From Candidatus Mediterraneibacter gallistercoris (lineage in GTDB: Bacteria > Bacillota_A > Clostridia > Lachnospirales > Lachnospiraceae), in assembly GCA_019119745.1 (NCBI GenBank), contig DWWI01000257.1:1-7363 (forward strand): a stretch of 7,363 nucleotides of DNA, in the 5' to 3' direction. Positions 1 to 6,289 of this stretch are shown here, piece after piece. How positions within the stretch are numbered: position 1 is the stretch's first letter; each line of letters begins with the position of its first letter. The translations under genes were made by a program, and so were the position numbers. A model generated the notes under the pieces. The model was not told where the DNA came from, did no database searches, and worked only from the letters and a program-made list of their open reading frames with translations.

Positions 1-984
1 TTCATTACCGGACTTTCAAGGATAGTGCCGGCGATTCCGATTCTTATCATTTCGGGAAACCATGATTCTGCCCGGCGCCTTGATTATGCCAGCCGTCTGC
101 TTGGGAGCCATCAGATCTATATTGCCGGAAAGGCGCCGGAGACGGAGGAGGAACATCTGCGGAAGATTACGCTGGAGGATGAATACGGGGCGGTGCACTT
201 CTGGCTTCTGCCGTTTCTGAAGCCGGGGTATGTAAGAGGCTTATGCGGCGGTGAACTGCCTGTGAACTATACTGAGGCGGTCAGGTCTGTACTTGAACAT
301 GAGCAGATCGATCCGGCGGAACGAAATGTGATTGTATCTCACCAGTTTTATACAGGGAAAGATATGGATACGGGAGAAGACGTCGCTCCGGAGACATGTG
401 ATTCAGAGCTGCTGAGCGTGGGCGGTATTGACAATGTGGATATTTCTGTCCTGAGGGATTTTGATTACGCAGCCCTTGGCCATCTTCACGGCGCCCAGAA
501 AGTCGGAGCGGAACATATCCGCTACTGTGGCACTCTGCTGAAATATTCTGTCAGCGAGGCGGGACAGAAAAAAATGCTTCATATGGTGGAACTGGGCGCG
601 AAGGGGTGCAGTGCCAGAGTGGAGAAACTTCCGCTTCATCCATTGCGGGATGTGCGGAAACTGAGGGGAGAGCTTGCGGAGGTGATCAATGCGGCGCAGC
701 CGGAGCAGAGAGACGATTATGTGAGCGTCACCCTGACAGATGAGATTGATCCGTATAAGCCAAAGGAACAGCTGGAGAAAGTGTACAGCCATATTCTGGA
801 AGTGCGGATGGACAACGAGAGGACCAGGAAGAAGCTTGAGTTTGCGGAAGAAGAAATCTGCATAGAAGATCCGGCCCGGGTGTTCTCTGACTTTTTCCGG
901 GAGATGCAGGGAAGGGAAATGTCGGAAGAAGAGAAGAAGATCGTAGATAATGTATTTGACAGAGTGAAAGGAGATGCAAGGTGA
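1..984 (+). CDS. sbcD: Exonuclease SbcD (Mre11-type phosphoesterase subunit of SbcCD), 5'-truncated
   Basis: This is the metal-dependent nuclease subunit of the SbcCD complex, which cleaves DNA hairpins and processes blocked double-strand ends together with the SbcC ATPase in the cytoplasm. The reading frame is open from base 1, so the gene starts before the window. Comparison with E. coli SbcD, whose GNHD lies near residue 82, suggests that roughly 60 N-terminal residues are missing, including the first two metal motifs (DxH and GDxxD). Visible calcineurin-like phosphoesterase motifs are GNHD (bases 55-66), the VSHQF histidine (340-342) and GHLHG (478-492). The C-terminal part (about bases 600-984) fits the capping and SbcC-contacting region, rich in charged helices. 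A GTG at 25 is only an internal codon, not a start. The stop overlaps the sbcC start by 4 nt (GTGA, 981-984), typical of translational coupling. Identification is secure. Completeness of the N-terminus cannot be judged. Confidence 0.95.
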   Translation, partial: FITGLSRIVPAIPILIISGNHDSARRLDYASRLLGSHQIYIAGKAPETEEEHLRKITLEDEYGAVHFWLLPFLKPGYVRGLCGGELPVNYTEAVRSVLEHEQIDPAERNVIVSHQFYTGKDMDTGEDVAPETCDSELLSVGGIDNVDISVLRDFDYAALGHLHGAQKVGAEHIRYCGTLLKYSVSEAGQKKMLHMVELGAKGCSARVEKLPLHPLRDVRKLRGELAEVINAAQPEQRDDYVSVTLTDEIDPYKPKEQLEKVYSHILEVRMDNERTRKKLEFAEEEICIEDPARVFSDFFREMQGREMSEEEKKIVDNVFDRVKGDAR

Positions 985-3686
985 GACCGGTTCGGCTTAC
1001 AATGTCCGCTTTCGGATCTTATTCCGGAACGGAAGTGATAGATTTTACGAAGGTGCAGGGCGGTCTGTTCCTGATCACAGGCGACACGGGCGCGGGAAAG
1101 ACTACTATATTTGACGCGATCACCTATGCGCTTTACGACAGGACCAGCGGCGGGGCACGCGACGGCAATATGATGCGGAGCCAGTATGCCTCTGAGGACA
1201 CGGATACTTATGTAGAGTACGTGTTTTCTTACCGTGGCAAGGAGTATGCGATTCGAAGAAATCCGGAATATATGCGTGTCGGAAAGCGGAAGAATGCAGA
1301 CGGTACGGTGCGTCTGGTGAAAGAGACGGCAAAAGTCAGTCTTCTTCTGCCGGACGGGAAAGAATTTCAGGGAAAAAAGCGGGAGATCGACCAGAAGATC
1401 GAAGAAATCATTGGTCTGGACGCAGGACAGTTTACCCAGATCGCCATGATCGCCCAGGGAGATTTTCTGAAGCTTCTGCACGCGGGCTCAAGAGAGCGGA
1501 AAAAGATATTTTCCAGAATATTTCAGACACAGATTTACTGGCGGATGCAGGAGGAACTGAAGGAACAGGGGAAAGCGCTGTATGTCAGTCTGAAAGAAAA
1601 TGAAGCCGATATACGAAGAGAGATGGAGCGTGTGGATCCGGTGTCCGCTGAACAGGAAGACAGCGTGGAAAGCTTAGGAAAAGACGGTGCAGAAAGCACC
1701 GGGAGAGCCGGCGCGCCGGATACAGCTGCCGGATCCGGAGAAGTCTGGCAGAAACTTCTGGAAAGCGAGATGCCGCCGGCGCAAGAAGTCAGAACGGTGT
1801 TAAAGCAGATTATAAAAGAGGGCAGCAATCTTGCCCGGGATCTTGCGGAGAAAGAAGAAAAACTTCAGAGAGCGTCCGATGAACTGCGTGCCGTGATCGA
1901 GAAAAAACAGGAGACGAACCGGCTTTTTGATATGCTTGACCGGGCACGGGAGACGGAACAGGCGCTGGAGCGTGACAGTAAAGTCTATGAAGAGAAGAAA
2001 CTGCAGGCGTCGAAGGGAGAGCGCGCGGAGCGTGCCCGCGCTCTGGAGGTGCAGGCGCTCCGGACAAAGAAGGAACAGGAGAATACCAAAGCAGAAATAC
2101 AGGCGCAGCTTTCGTGGCAGGAGCTGCATGGAGCCGATGAGAAGCGGCTGCGTGAAAAGGCCGAGAGCCTCGAGACAGGGCTGAATGAGTCGGAGCCCAG
2201 GATGCAGGAAAAGATTCTCCGTCTCAGGGAAATGCTGCCGGGATATGCCAATGTGCGCCGGCTGCAGAAGGAATATGATAAAAGGACATCAGAGATGGCA
2301 AAATGTATGGATGACTGCCGCAGAGCATCCGAAGAGTATGAGGACAGATACCGGAGATTTTTTGAGGGGCAGGCAGGACTGATGGCGAGAGGGCTGGAAG
2401 AAGGAAGCCCCTGTCCGGTATGTGGCTCTGTCCATCACCCGAAAAAGGCAGATTTATCGGAAAATGTACCGGAGCAGAATGAGGTCGAACAGGCAAAAAA
2501 AGCACGCGATCAGGCAGAGCAGAAGCGCGCCCTGCTCCAGGAGACCTATCAGCGGGTGCGCGTCGAGCTGGCTGCAGGGATGGCGGCTCTGGGAGAAAAT
2601 CCGCCTGATGAAGAAGAGGCGAAGGCACAGCTTTCCAGTCTGGAGCAGCAGCTGAAAGATGAGAAAGAGAAAGTGAAGAAGGCTCAGGATCACTATCGGA
2701 AATGTGTGGAGGAGACGAGACGGCGCGCGGGTCTGCTTGAGAGCCTGAAGGCGCAGCAGGCCGGCCTTGAGAAACGATTTGCCGAGGAGCAGGATGCGTT
2801 CCGCGAAGAAATCCGCAGACAGAAGTTCAGCGATCAGGATGAGTACCGTGACGCGAAGCAGTGGATCGGAGACTGGCAGGAGAAAGACTGGCAGGTAAAA
2901 GATTATGAAAAGAATGTTCTTCAGTGCCGGACACAGATTGAGACATTAAAAACGCAGACCGGTGGCAGACGCCGCGAAGACGTCGAAGCCGACCGGCAGA
3001 GGCAGCAGGAAATCTTGTCGGAACTTAAAAAGAAGCGGGAAGAGATCCTGAACCTGCACGGGAAAAATACGGTCAACAAAAGTGCTTATGAGCGGCTGAA
3101 AAAATATTTCGCTTCGGAGGAAGAACTGAGGCGGAAGTATGAGATGATCGGGAACCTGAGCCGTACGGCAAACGGAAACTTGAGCGGCAGCGTGAAGCTG
3201 GATTTTGAGACATATATCCAGAGGAAATATTTCCGCCAGATCATACGGGCGGCGAATAAGAGACTTGCCCGCATGACTTCCAATGAATTTATACTTCAGT
3301 GCCGTGAGATCAGTGCCCTGAGCAGTCAGGGACAGGCGGGGCTCGATCTGGATGTATATGATCTCGTAACGGATTCTGTCCGCGACGTAAAATCCCTGTC
3401 CGGCGGCGAGTCTTTTATGGCCGCGCTTTCCATGGCCCTCGGACTGGCGGATATCGTACAGAATACGGCGGGCGCGGTGAGCCTGGAGACGATGTTTGTG
3501 GATGAGGGATTCGGATCTCTTGACGATGCGGCCCGGGAGCGCGCAATCCAGATATTGAAAGAACTGGCTGGTGAGAAAGGCCTTGTAGGGATCATTTCTC
3601 ATGTTAATGAACTGAAAGAGCAGATTGACTGGAAACTTATAGTTAAAAAAAATGAGCATGGCAGCAGTACATCATGGGTAATATAA
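981..3686 (+). CDS. sbcC: Exonuclease SbcC (Rad50-type SMC-like ATPase subunit of SbcCD)
   Basis: This is the ATPase and tether subunit that controls the SbcD nuclease. It has 901 residues, within the usual SbcC range of about 850-1050. Order of parts: Walker A GDTGAGKTT at residues 34-42, Q-loop glutamine Q159 in AQGDF, a long Glu/Lys/Arg-rich coiled coil, the zinc hook CPVC at 478-481 near the middle, the returning coiled coil, ABC signature LSGGE at 806-810, Walker B MFVDE with D841/E842, D-loop SLD at 846-848, and H-loop H874 in IISH. All catalytic elements are present, so the protein should be active. The GTG start is supported by AAAGGAG (967-973) 7 nt upstream and by the conserved opening MRPVRLTMSAFGSY. 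Coupled to sbcD by a 4 nt overlap. Residues 219-255 form a Gly/Ala/Ser/Asp-rich segment unlike the surrounding coiled coil, and the DNA there holds palindromes. No terminator is visible after the gene. Confidence 0.97.
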   Translation: MRPVRLTMSAFGSYSGTEVIDFTKVQGGLFLITGDTGAGKTTIFDAITYALYDRTSGGARDGNMMRSQYASEDTDTYVEYVFSYRGKEYAIRRNPEYMRVGKRKNADGTVRLVKETAKVSLLLPDGKEFQGKKREIDQKIEEIIGLDAGQFTQIAMIAQGDFLKLLHAGSRERKKIFSRIFQTQIYWRMQEELKEQGKALYVSLKENEADIRREMERVDPVSAEQEDSVESLGKDGAESTGRAGAPDTAAGSGEVWQKLLESEMPPAQEVRTVLKQIIKEGSNLARDLAEKEEKLQRASDELRAVIEKKQETNRLFDMLDRARETEQALERDSKVYEEKKLQASKGERAERARALEVQALRTKKEQENTKAEIQAQLSWQELHGADEKRLREKAESLETGLNESEPRMQEKILRLREMLPGYANVRRLQKEYDKRTSEMAKCMDDCRRASEEYEDRYRRFFEGQAGLMARGLEEGSPCPVCGSVHHPKKADLSENVPEQNEVEQAKKARDQAEQKRALLQETYQRVRVELAAGMAALGENPPDEEEAKAQLSSLEQQLKDEKEKVKKAQDHYRKCVEETRRRAGLLESLKAQQAGLEKRFAEEQDAFREEIRRQKFSDQDEYRDAKQWIGDWQEKDWQVKDYEKNVLQCRTQIETLKTQTGGRRREDVEADRQRQQEILSELKKKREEILNLHGKNTVNKSAYERLKKYFASEEELRRKYEMIGNLSRTANGNLSGSVKLDFETYIQRKYFRQIIRAANKRLARMTSNEFILQCREISALSSQGQAGLDLDVYDLVTDSVRDVKSLSGGESFMAALSMALGLADIVQNTAGAVSLETMFVDEGFGSLDDAARERAIQILKELAGEKGLVGIISHVNELKEQIDWKLIVKKNEHGSSTSWVI
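1634..1738. repeat. Low-complexity segment of sbcC with palindromes and a flanking 8 bp direct repeat
   Basis: Seen directly: GGATCCGG occurs at 1634-1641 and again at 1731-1738. Between the two copies lie a hairpin CGGTGC-agaaa-GCACCG (1685-1701) and a perfect 12 bp palindrome CCGGCGCGCCGG (1708-1719). The encoded residues, about 219-253, are rich in Gly, Ala, Ser, Asp and Glu and interrupt the N-terminal coiled coil. This could be a lineage-specific loop that grew by repeat expansion or insertion, or simple chance in GC-rich loop codons. No mobile-element structure is evident. Confidence 0.45.
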
Positions 3687-3708
3687 GTGTGAAAAAGGAA
3701 GTGATCGT

Positions 3709-4605
3709 ATGATCAGAAAAATAATGCAGACGGCGGCAGTTGTTCTGCTGACCGGTGTACTTGCGGTGGCGGCGGTCACGACTTATGTGACTGTTCCGGA
3801 TGAACCGGCTGCTGATAAAGAAACACAGGCAGAAGATGCGGGAACGATCGAAAGTGTAACTGCATCTTCCCTGGCAGGACGGCAGGATGTGTATGTCACG
3901 GTTCTCGGAGACAGTATCGCGAAAGGGTATTCCGGCGATGAGAGTGTGGCAATCGAGCCGTACAGCAGTCTTGCTATGGAACAGATGGCTGACGAAGAAG
4001 ACTTTCAGTATGAGATTATGAATTATGCCAGAAACGGGCTTGACTCGGCGGGGATGATCGACAGGATCCTGGCGGATGAGGAAGTGCGCAAAAATGTGGG
4101 CAGATCGGACGTTATATTTATCACGGTCGGCTCAAATGATCTTCTCAACGAATGTAAGAGTGCCGTGCAGGAAATCCTTGATACGGATACAAAATTCAAG
4201 AGCGCGGGCGAGGCGCTGAAAGTACTGCGGGAATCCGTGACGGGCAATCCGCTTCTTGTCTTCAAGATCATAGAAGCGCTGGAACAGTGGGATTATCAGT
4301 CGTTTGAGGCAAACTGGACAGAGATGATGCAGCAGATCAACAGTCTGAAAAAAGAGGGTGCATGGATCATAGTGACCAATATCTATAATCCGGTAGCCAA
4401 TCTGAATATTCCGTCTACGATGGACCGGGGCGTTGAAAATGTGATCCGGAATATGAATCAGATCATAGAGGATCATGCTGAAGAGTATGGATATCAGGTG
4501 GCGGATATATTCAGCTCAGAGGTCTGCGACCATGTCCAGCCGGACGGACTCCATCCGGACCAGACAGGTCAGCAGATCATTGCAGATCAGATCTGCGGAG
4601 AATAA
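3709..4605 (+). CDS. SGNH/GDSL-family hydrolase with N-terminal membrane anchor or signal peptide
   Basis: This is a 298-residue serine esterase/lipase-type hydrolase. The four SGNH blocks are present: GDS with nucleophile Ser69 (LGDSIAKGYS), block II NYARNG with Gly110, block III GSND with Asn143, and block V DGLH with Asp279 and His282. The active site therefore looks intact. Residues 1-7 carry basic side chains, followed by a hydrophobic stretch at about 8-29 and a Thr/Glu/Asp-rich linker to about 60. The enzyme is thus exported or held at the outer membrane face. No lipobox cysteine and no clear AxA site decide between anchor and cleaved signal. The substrate cannot be told from sequence; lysophospholipid or acetyl-ester hydrolysis on wall or capsule glycans are family possibilities. 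ATG is preceded by AAGGAAG (3695-3701), 7 nt upstream. It lies 22 bp after sbcC with no promoter recognised between, so it is probably read through from sbcDC. Confidence 0.88.
   Translation: MIRKIMQTAAVVLLTGVLAVAAVTTYVTVPDEPAADKETQAEDAGTIESVTASSLAGRQDVYVTVLGDSIAKGYSGDESVAIEPYSSLAMEQMADEEDFQYEIMNYARNGLDSAGMIDRILADEEVRKNVGRSDVIFITVGSNDLLNECKSAVQEILDTDTKFKSAGEALKVLRESVTGNPLLVFKIIEALEQWDYQSFEANWTEMMQQINSLKKEGAWIIVTNIYNPVANLNIPSTMDRGVENVIRNMNQIIEDHAEEYGYQVADIFSSEVCDHVQPDGLHPDQTGQQIIADQICGE
4582..4596. repeat. 15 bp palindrome at the 3' end of the SGNH hydrolase gene
   Basis: GCAGATC-A-GATCTGC is a perfect inverted repeat with a 1 nt centre. A further GCAGATC copy at 4572-4578 could instead pair with the right arm across an 11 nt loop. 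It lies in the last codons of the gene, 9 bp before its end, and no T-run follows. It may slow 3' decay or take part in transcript ending, or it may be a by-product of the repeated Gln-Ile/Asp-Gln codons. Confidence 0.3.
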
Positions 4606-4631
4606 AAGAATTATGCATTTACTGCATTTTT
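4604..4631. terminator. Possible weak bidirectional terminator between convergent genes
   Basis: ATGCA-TTTAC-TGCAT (4613-4627) can form a 5 bp stem. It is preceded by AAAAGAA and followed by TTTTT, so either strand would carry a U-rich stretch after the stem. It sits exactly where the SGNH gene and the GH13 gene converge, with a 13 bp gap. The stem is short and AT-rich, so intrinsic termination is doubtful. Position is the main argument. Confidence 0.25.
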
Positions 4632-6067
4632 AAATACTGTACGCTGTAAGCGGGCATGGTGATCTGTCCGTTCAAAGTGATGATATCAGCGGCGGCTGCT
4701 TCCTGATTTTCAGAAGTAGCCGCTGCGTTGTCTGCAGGAATATCATCTGCTGTACTGCAGGTATCCTTATCCCCGGCATCTTCGACAGCAGCTTCTTCTG
4801 ACGCAAGTGCTTTAAATTCGCCCGGGTATGCCAGGATCCGGCTGAATGTGCCGTTCAGCTCATGGCTGCCGGCCGTATATTCGGAGTCGGACGCGTTGAT
4901 CGCCACAAGGACACGCTCGCTGTCTGTCCTGCGCTCAAATACAAGCTGGTGGTTCGTGATCACTACATTGTGATATGTTCCGTTGCAGAGCGCGTCGCTC
5001 TCTCTGCGCAGAGAGATCAGCGCTTTGATAAATGCGGTCAGTTCATTCGGCTTCGGTTCCTCAAAGCACGGACGGAGCGCATAATCATTGTCCGGAGCCT
5101 TTGCTCCTTCCTCGCCCCACTCGCTTCCGTAATAGATACAGGGTATGCCGGGCATCCCGAACAGAAGACCGTACGCAAGCGGAATGTGATTTTTGTTTGT
5201 CAGGATCGTTGCAAGTCTTGATACATCGTGGTTGTCCACGAAAGTCATGAGATGTTTTCCACGGTAAATGCACCATTGTTCCGGACCGTACTGGCGGTTC
5301 AGTGAATGCGCGATCTCAAACATATTCATGCTGTTAAAGCTGGAGTAGATTCCTTTGTAGCATTCGTAGTTTGTGCAGCTGTGCAGCATCTCGTCATTTA
5401 CGATCAGGTTATAGTCTCCGAAGAGAACTTCTCCGATCAGTGCAAAGCCCGGTTTGAGTTCTTCACAGAAATGGCGAAGTCTCTTCATAAAGTTATGGTC
5501 CAGACTGTAAGCTACATCCAGTCTGAGCCCGTCTATCCCGAACTCCTCGATCCACATTTTTACACAGTCAAGCAGATAGTCGACAACCGCCGGATTCTGC
5601 AGGTTCAGTTTGACAAGCTCATAATGGCCTTCCCATCCCTCATACCAGAAGCCGTCATTGTAACCGCTGTTTCCGTCAAAATTAATGCAGAACCAGTCTT
5701 TGTACGGAGAATCCCATTTCTTTTCCTGAACGTCCTTAAATGCCCAGAAACCTCTTCCTACATGATTGAACACGCCGTCAAGCATGATTTTTACATTGTG
5801 ATCGTGAAGCGTCTTACAGACTTCTTTGAAGTCTTCATTTGTGCCGAGACGGCAGTCGATCTTTGTAAAATCTCTTGTGTCGTAGCCGTGATTGTCAGAT
5901 TCAAAAATCGGATTTAAAATGATGGATCCGATTCCCAGCTCCTGCAGATATCCTGCCCATTCGCCGATCTTTAAGATGCGGTGCGCTGTGACGCCGTCAT
6001 TGTGTACGGGAGCGCCGCAGAATCCGATAGGATATATCTGGTAAAAAGTTTCATTGTAAGCCCACAT
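4619..6067 (-). CDS. Cytoplasmic GH13 alpha-glucan hydrolase (cyclomaltodextrinase/neopullulanase-like alpha-amylase family)
   Basis: This 482-residue enzyme hydrolyses alpha-1,4 (possibly alpha-1,6) bonds in maltodextrins or related glucans. It has no signal peptide and should act inside the cell. The conserved GH13 regions are all present: GYD (Y62), region I DGVFNH (97-102), region V-like LVKLN (151-155), region II GLRLD with R182 and nucleophile D184, region III acid/base E213 in GEVL, and region IV FVDNHD with H280 and transition-state stabiliser D281. The LVKLN block resembles the MPKLN of the neopullulanase/cyclomaltodextrinase/maltogenic amylase group. However, the protein begins directly with the barrel and lacks the N-terminal domain of about 120 residues usual there. 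The C-terminal beta domain is interrupted at about 422-461 by an Ala/Asp/Glu-rich segment. ATG is preceded by AAGGAAGG (complement of 6077-6084), 9 nt away. It is a single gene with its own promoter and no neighbouring sugar transporter. Exact specificity is uncertain. Confidence 0.92.
   Translation of the reverse strand: MWAYNETFYQIYPIGFCGAPVHNDGVTAHRILKIGEWAGYLQELGIGSIILNPIFESDNHGYDTRDFTKIDCRLGTNEDFKEVCKTLHDHNVKIMLDGVFNHVGRGFWAFKDVQEKKWDSPYKDWFCINFDGNSGYNDGFWYEGWEGHYELVKLNLQNPAVVDYLLDCVKMWIEEFGIDGLRLDVAYSLDHNFMKRLRHFCEELKPGFALIGEVLFGDYNLIVNDEMLHSCTNYECYKGIYSSFNSMNMFEIAHSLNRQYGPEQWCIYRGKHLMTFVDNHDVSRLATILTNKNHIPLAYGLLFGMPGIPCIYYGSEWGEEGAKAPDNDYALRPCFEEPKPNELTAFIKALISLRRESDALCNGTYHNVVITNHQLVFERRTDSERVLVAINASDSEYTAGSHELNGTFSRILAYPGEFKALASEEAAVEDAGDKDTCSTADDIPADNAAATSENQEAAAADIITLNGQITMPAYSVQYLKMQ
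4685..4807 (-). other. Acidic Ala-rich insertion in the C-terminal domain of the GH13 enzyme
   Basis: Residues about 421-461 (from LASEE to AAAAD) are Ala, Asp, Glu, Ser and Thr only in large part. They separate the strand ending at EFKAL from the closing strands ITLNGQITMPAYSVQYLK. In related enzymes these two parts are joined by a short turn, so this is most simply an in-frame expansion exposed as a disordered loop. Within it, SEEAAVED and NQEAAAAD look like diverged copies of one motif. Domain boundaries are inferred, not modelled. Confidence 0.6.
4689..4726. repeat. 14 bp imperfect inverted repeat inside the GH13 insertion
   Basis: GCGGCGGCTGCTTC (4689-4702) and GAAGTAGCCGCTGC (4713-4726) pair across a 10 nt loop with two non-Watson-Crick positions. 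Both would be G-U pairs in plus-strand RNA and C-A mismatches in the gene's own mRNA. No T-run follows on either strand, so it is not an intrinsic terminator. Alanine codons on both sides of the loop explain part of the symmetry. Confidence 0.5.
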
Positions 6068-6115
6068 AGATTAGCACCTTCCTTTACTGCTGGTTTACGT
6101 TTTCCGTATATATTT

Positions 6116-6148
6116 GCAGGTCCGGGCAGTATGTCCGGTCCGGCCTGC
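6116..6148 (-). promoter_or_regulatory. Hairpin in the predicted 5' leader of the GH13 mRNA
   Basis: On the minus strand, GCAGGCCGG (6148-6140) pairs with CCGG-A-CCTGC (6125-6116), giving a 9 bp GC-rich stem with one bulged A and a 14 nt loop. It lies between the predicted transcription start (about 6155) and the ribosome binding site (6077-6084), some 30 nt upstream of the latter. No U-run follows, so it is not an attenuator by itself. It could stabilise the message or bind a regulator. It does not match a riboswitch class I recognise. Confidence 0.4.
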
Positions 6149-6161
6149 GTATAACTCACTT

Positions 6162-6170
6162 ATTATAGCA
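6162..6170 (-). promoter_or_regulatory. Extended -10 promoter of the GH13 gene
   Basis: Read on the minus strand the sequence is TGCTATAAT: a perfect TATAAT (complement of 6162-6167) preceded by the TGn extension (6168-6170). No good -35 box lies at 16-18 nt spacing (TTCTAT at 17 nt), which suits an extended -10 promoter or one needing an activator. The predicted start near 6155 gives a leader of about 88 nt before the ATG at 6067. Confidence 0.7.
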
Positions 6171-6196
6171 TACCTTTATAGGAAATAGAAGCAAAA

Positions 6197-6226
6197 CGGA
6201 CTCGTAAATTGACACTGCAAAGTCCG
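6197..6226. promoter_or_regulatory. Possible operator: inverted arms flanking the -35 box
   Basis: CGGACT (6197-6202) and AGTCCG (6221-6226) are perfect reverse complements separated by 18 bp, and the -35 TTGACA of the surface-protein promoter lies between them. Arm centres are 24 bp apart, which does not suit a simple two-turn dimer exactly. No known operator consensus was recognised. A regulator site is only a possibility. Confidence 0.25.
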
Positions 6227-6237
6227 GAGGATATACT
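6209..6237 (+). promoter_or_regulatory. Near-consensus sigma-A promoter of the surface-protein gene
   Basis: TTGACA (6209-6214) is followed after exactly 17 bp by TATACT (6232-6237). This is a full -35 match and a five-of-six -10 match. The predicted start is near 6244, giving a leader of about 46 nt. The leader carries GGAGGG (6278-6283), 6 nt before the ATG at 6290. Expression is expected to be strong unless repressed. Confidence 0.85.
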
Positions 6238-6289
6238 AAAAGTAGAGTTTAACGTTCGATTTTTATATTAAAGATATGGAGGGACTGGC

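Noticed and set aside
25..27. GTG as a start codon for SbcD
   Set aside because: The frame is open upstream to base 1, the essential N-terminal metal motifs would be lost, and no ribosome binding site precedes it.
717..1481. Minus-strand open frame across the sbcD-sbcC junction
   Set aside because: Both plus-strand genes here show conserved motifs. The antisense product is Ser/Leu/Arg-rich as expected of a shadow frame.
2946..3659. Open frame of 237 codons on the minus strand, antisense to sbcC
   Set aside because: It lies opposite the ATPase C-terminal lobe of SbcC, whose motifs are clear. The translation is low in features, with no plausible start signal.
3625..3684. Promoter at the end of sbcC for the SGNH gene (TTGACT, TAATAT)
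   Set aside because: No -10-like hexamer lies at 16-18 bp from TTGACT, and TAATAT has no matching -35.
5306..5917. Open frame of 203 codons on the plus strand, antisense to the GH13 gene
   Set aside because: It is opposite a gene with a complete set of GH13 motifs, has no ribosome binding site worth noting and no recognisable domain. It arises from codon bias of the real gene.
6092..6105. GGTTTACGTTTTCC as a LacI-family or catabolite-repression operator for the GH13 gene
   Set aside because: The central ACGT is symmetric but three flanking pairs fail and it does not match the cre or MalR-type consensus well enough.
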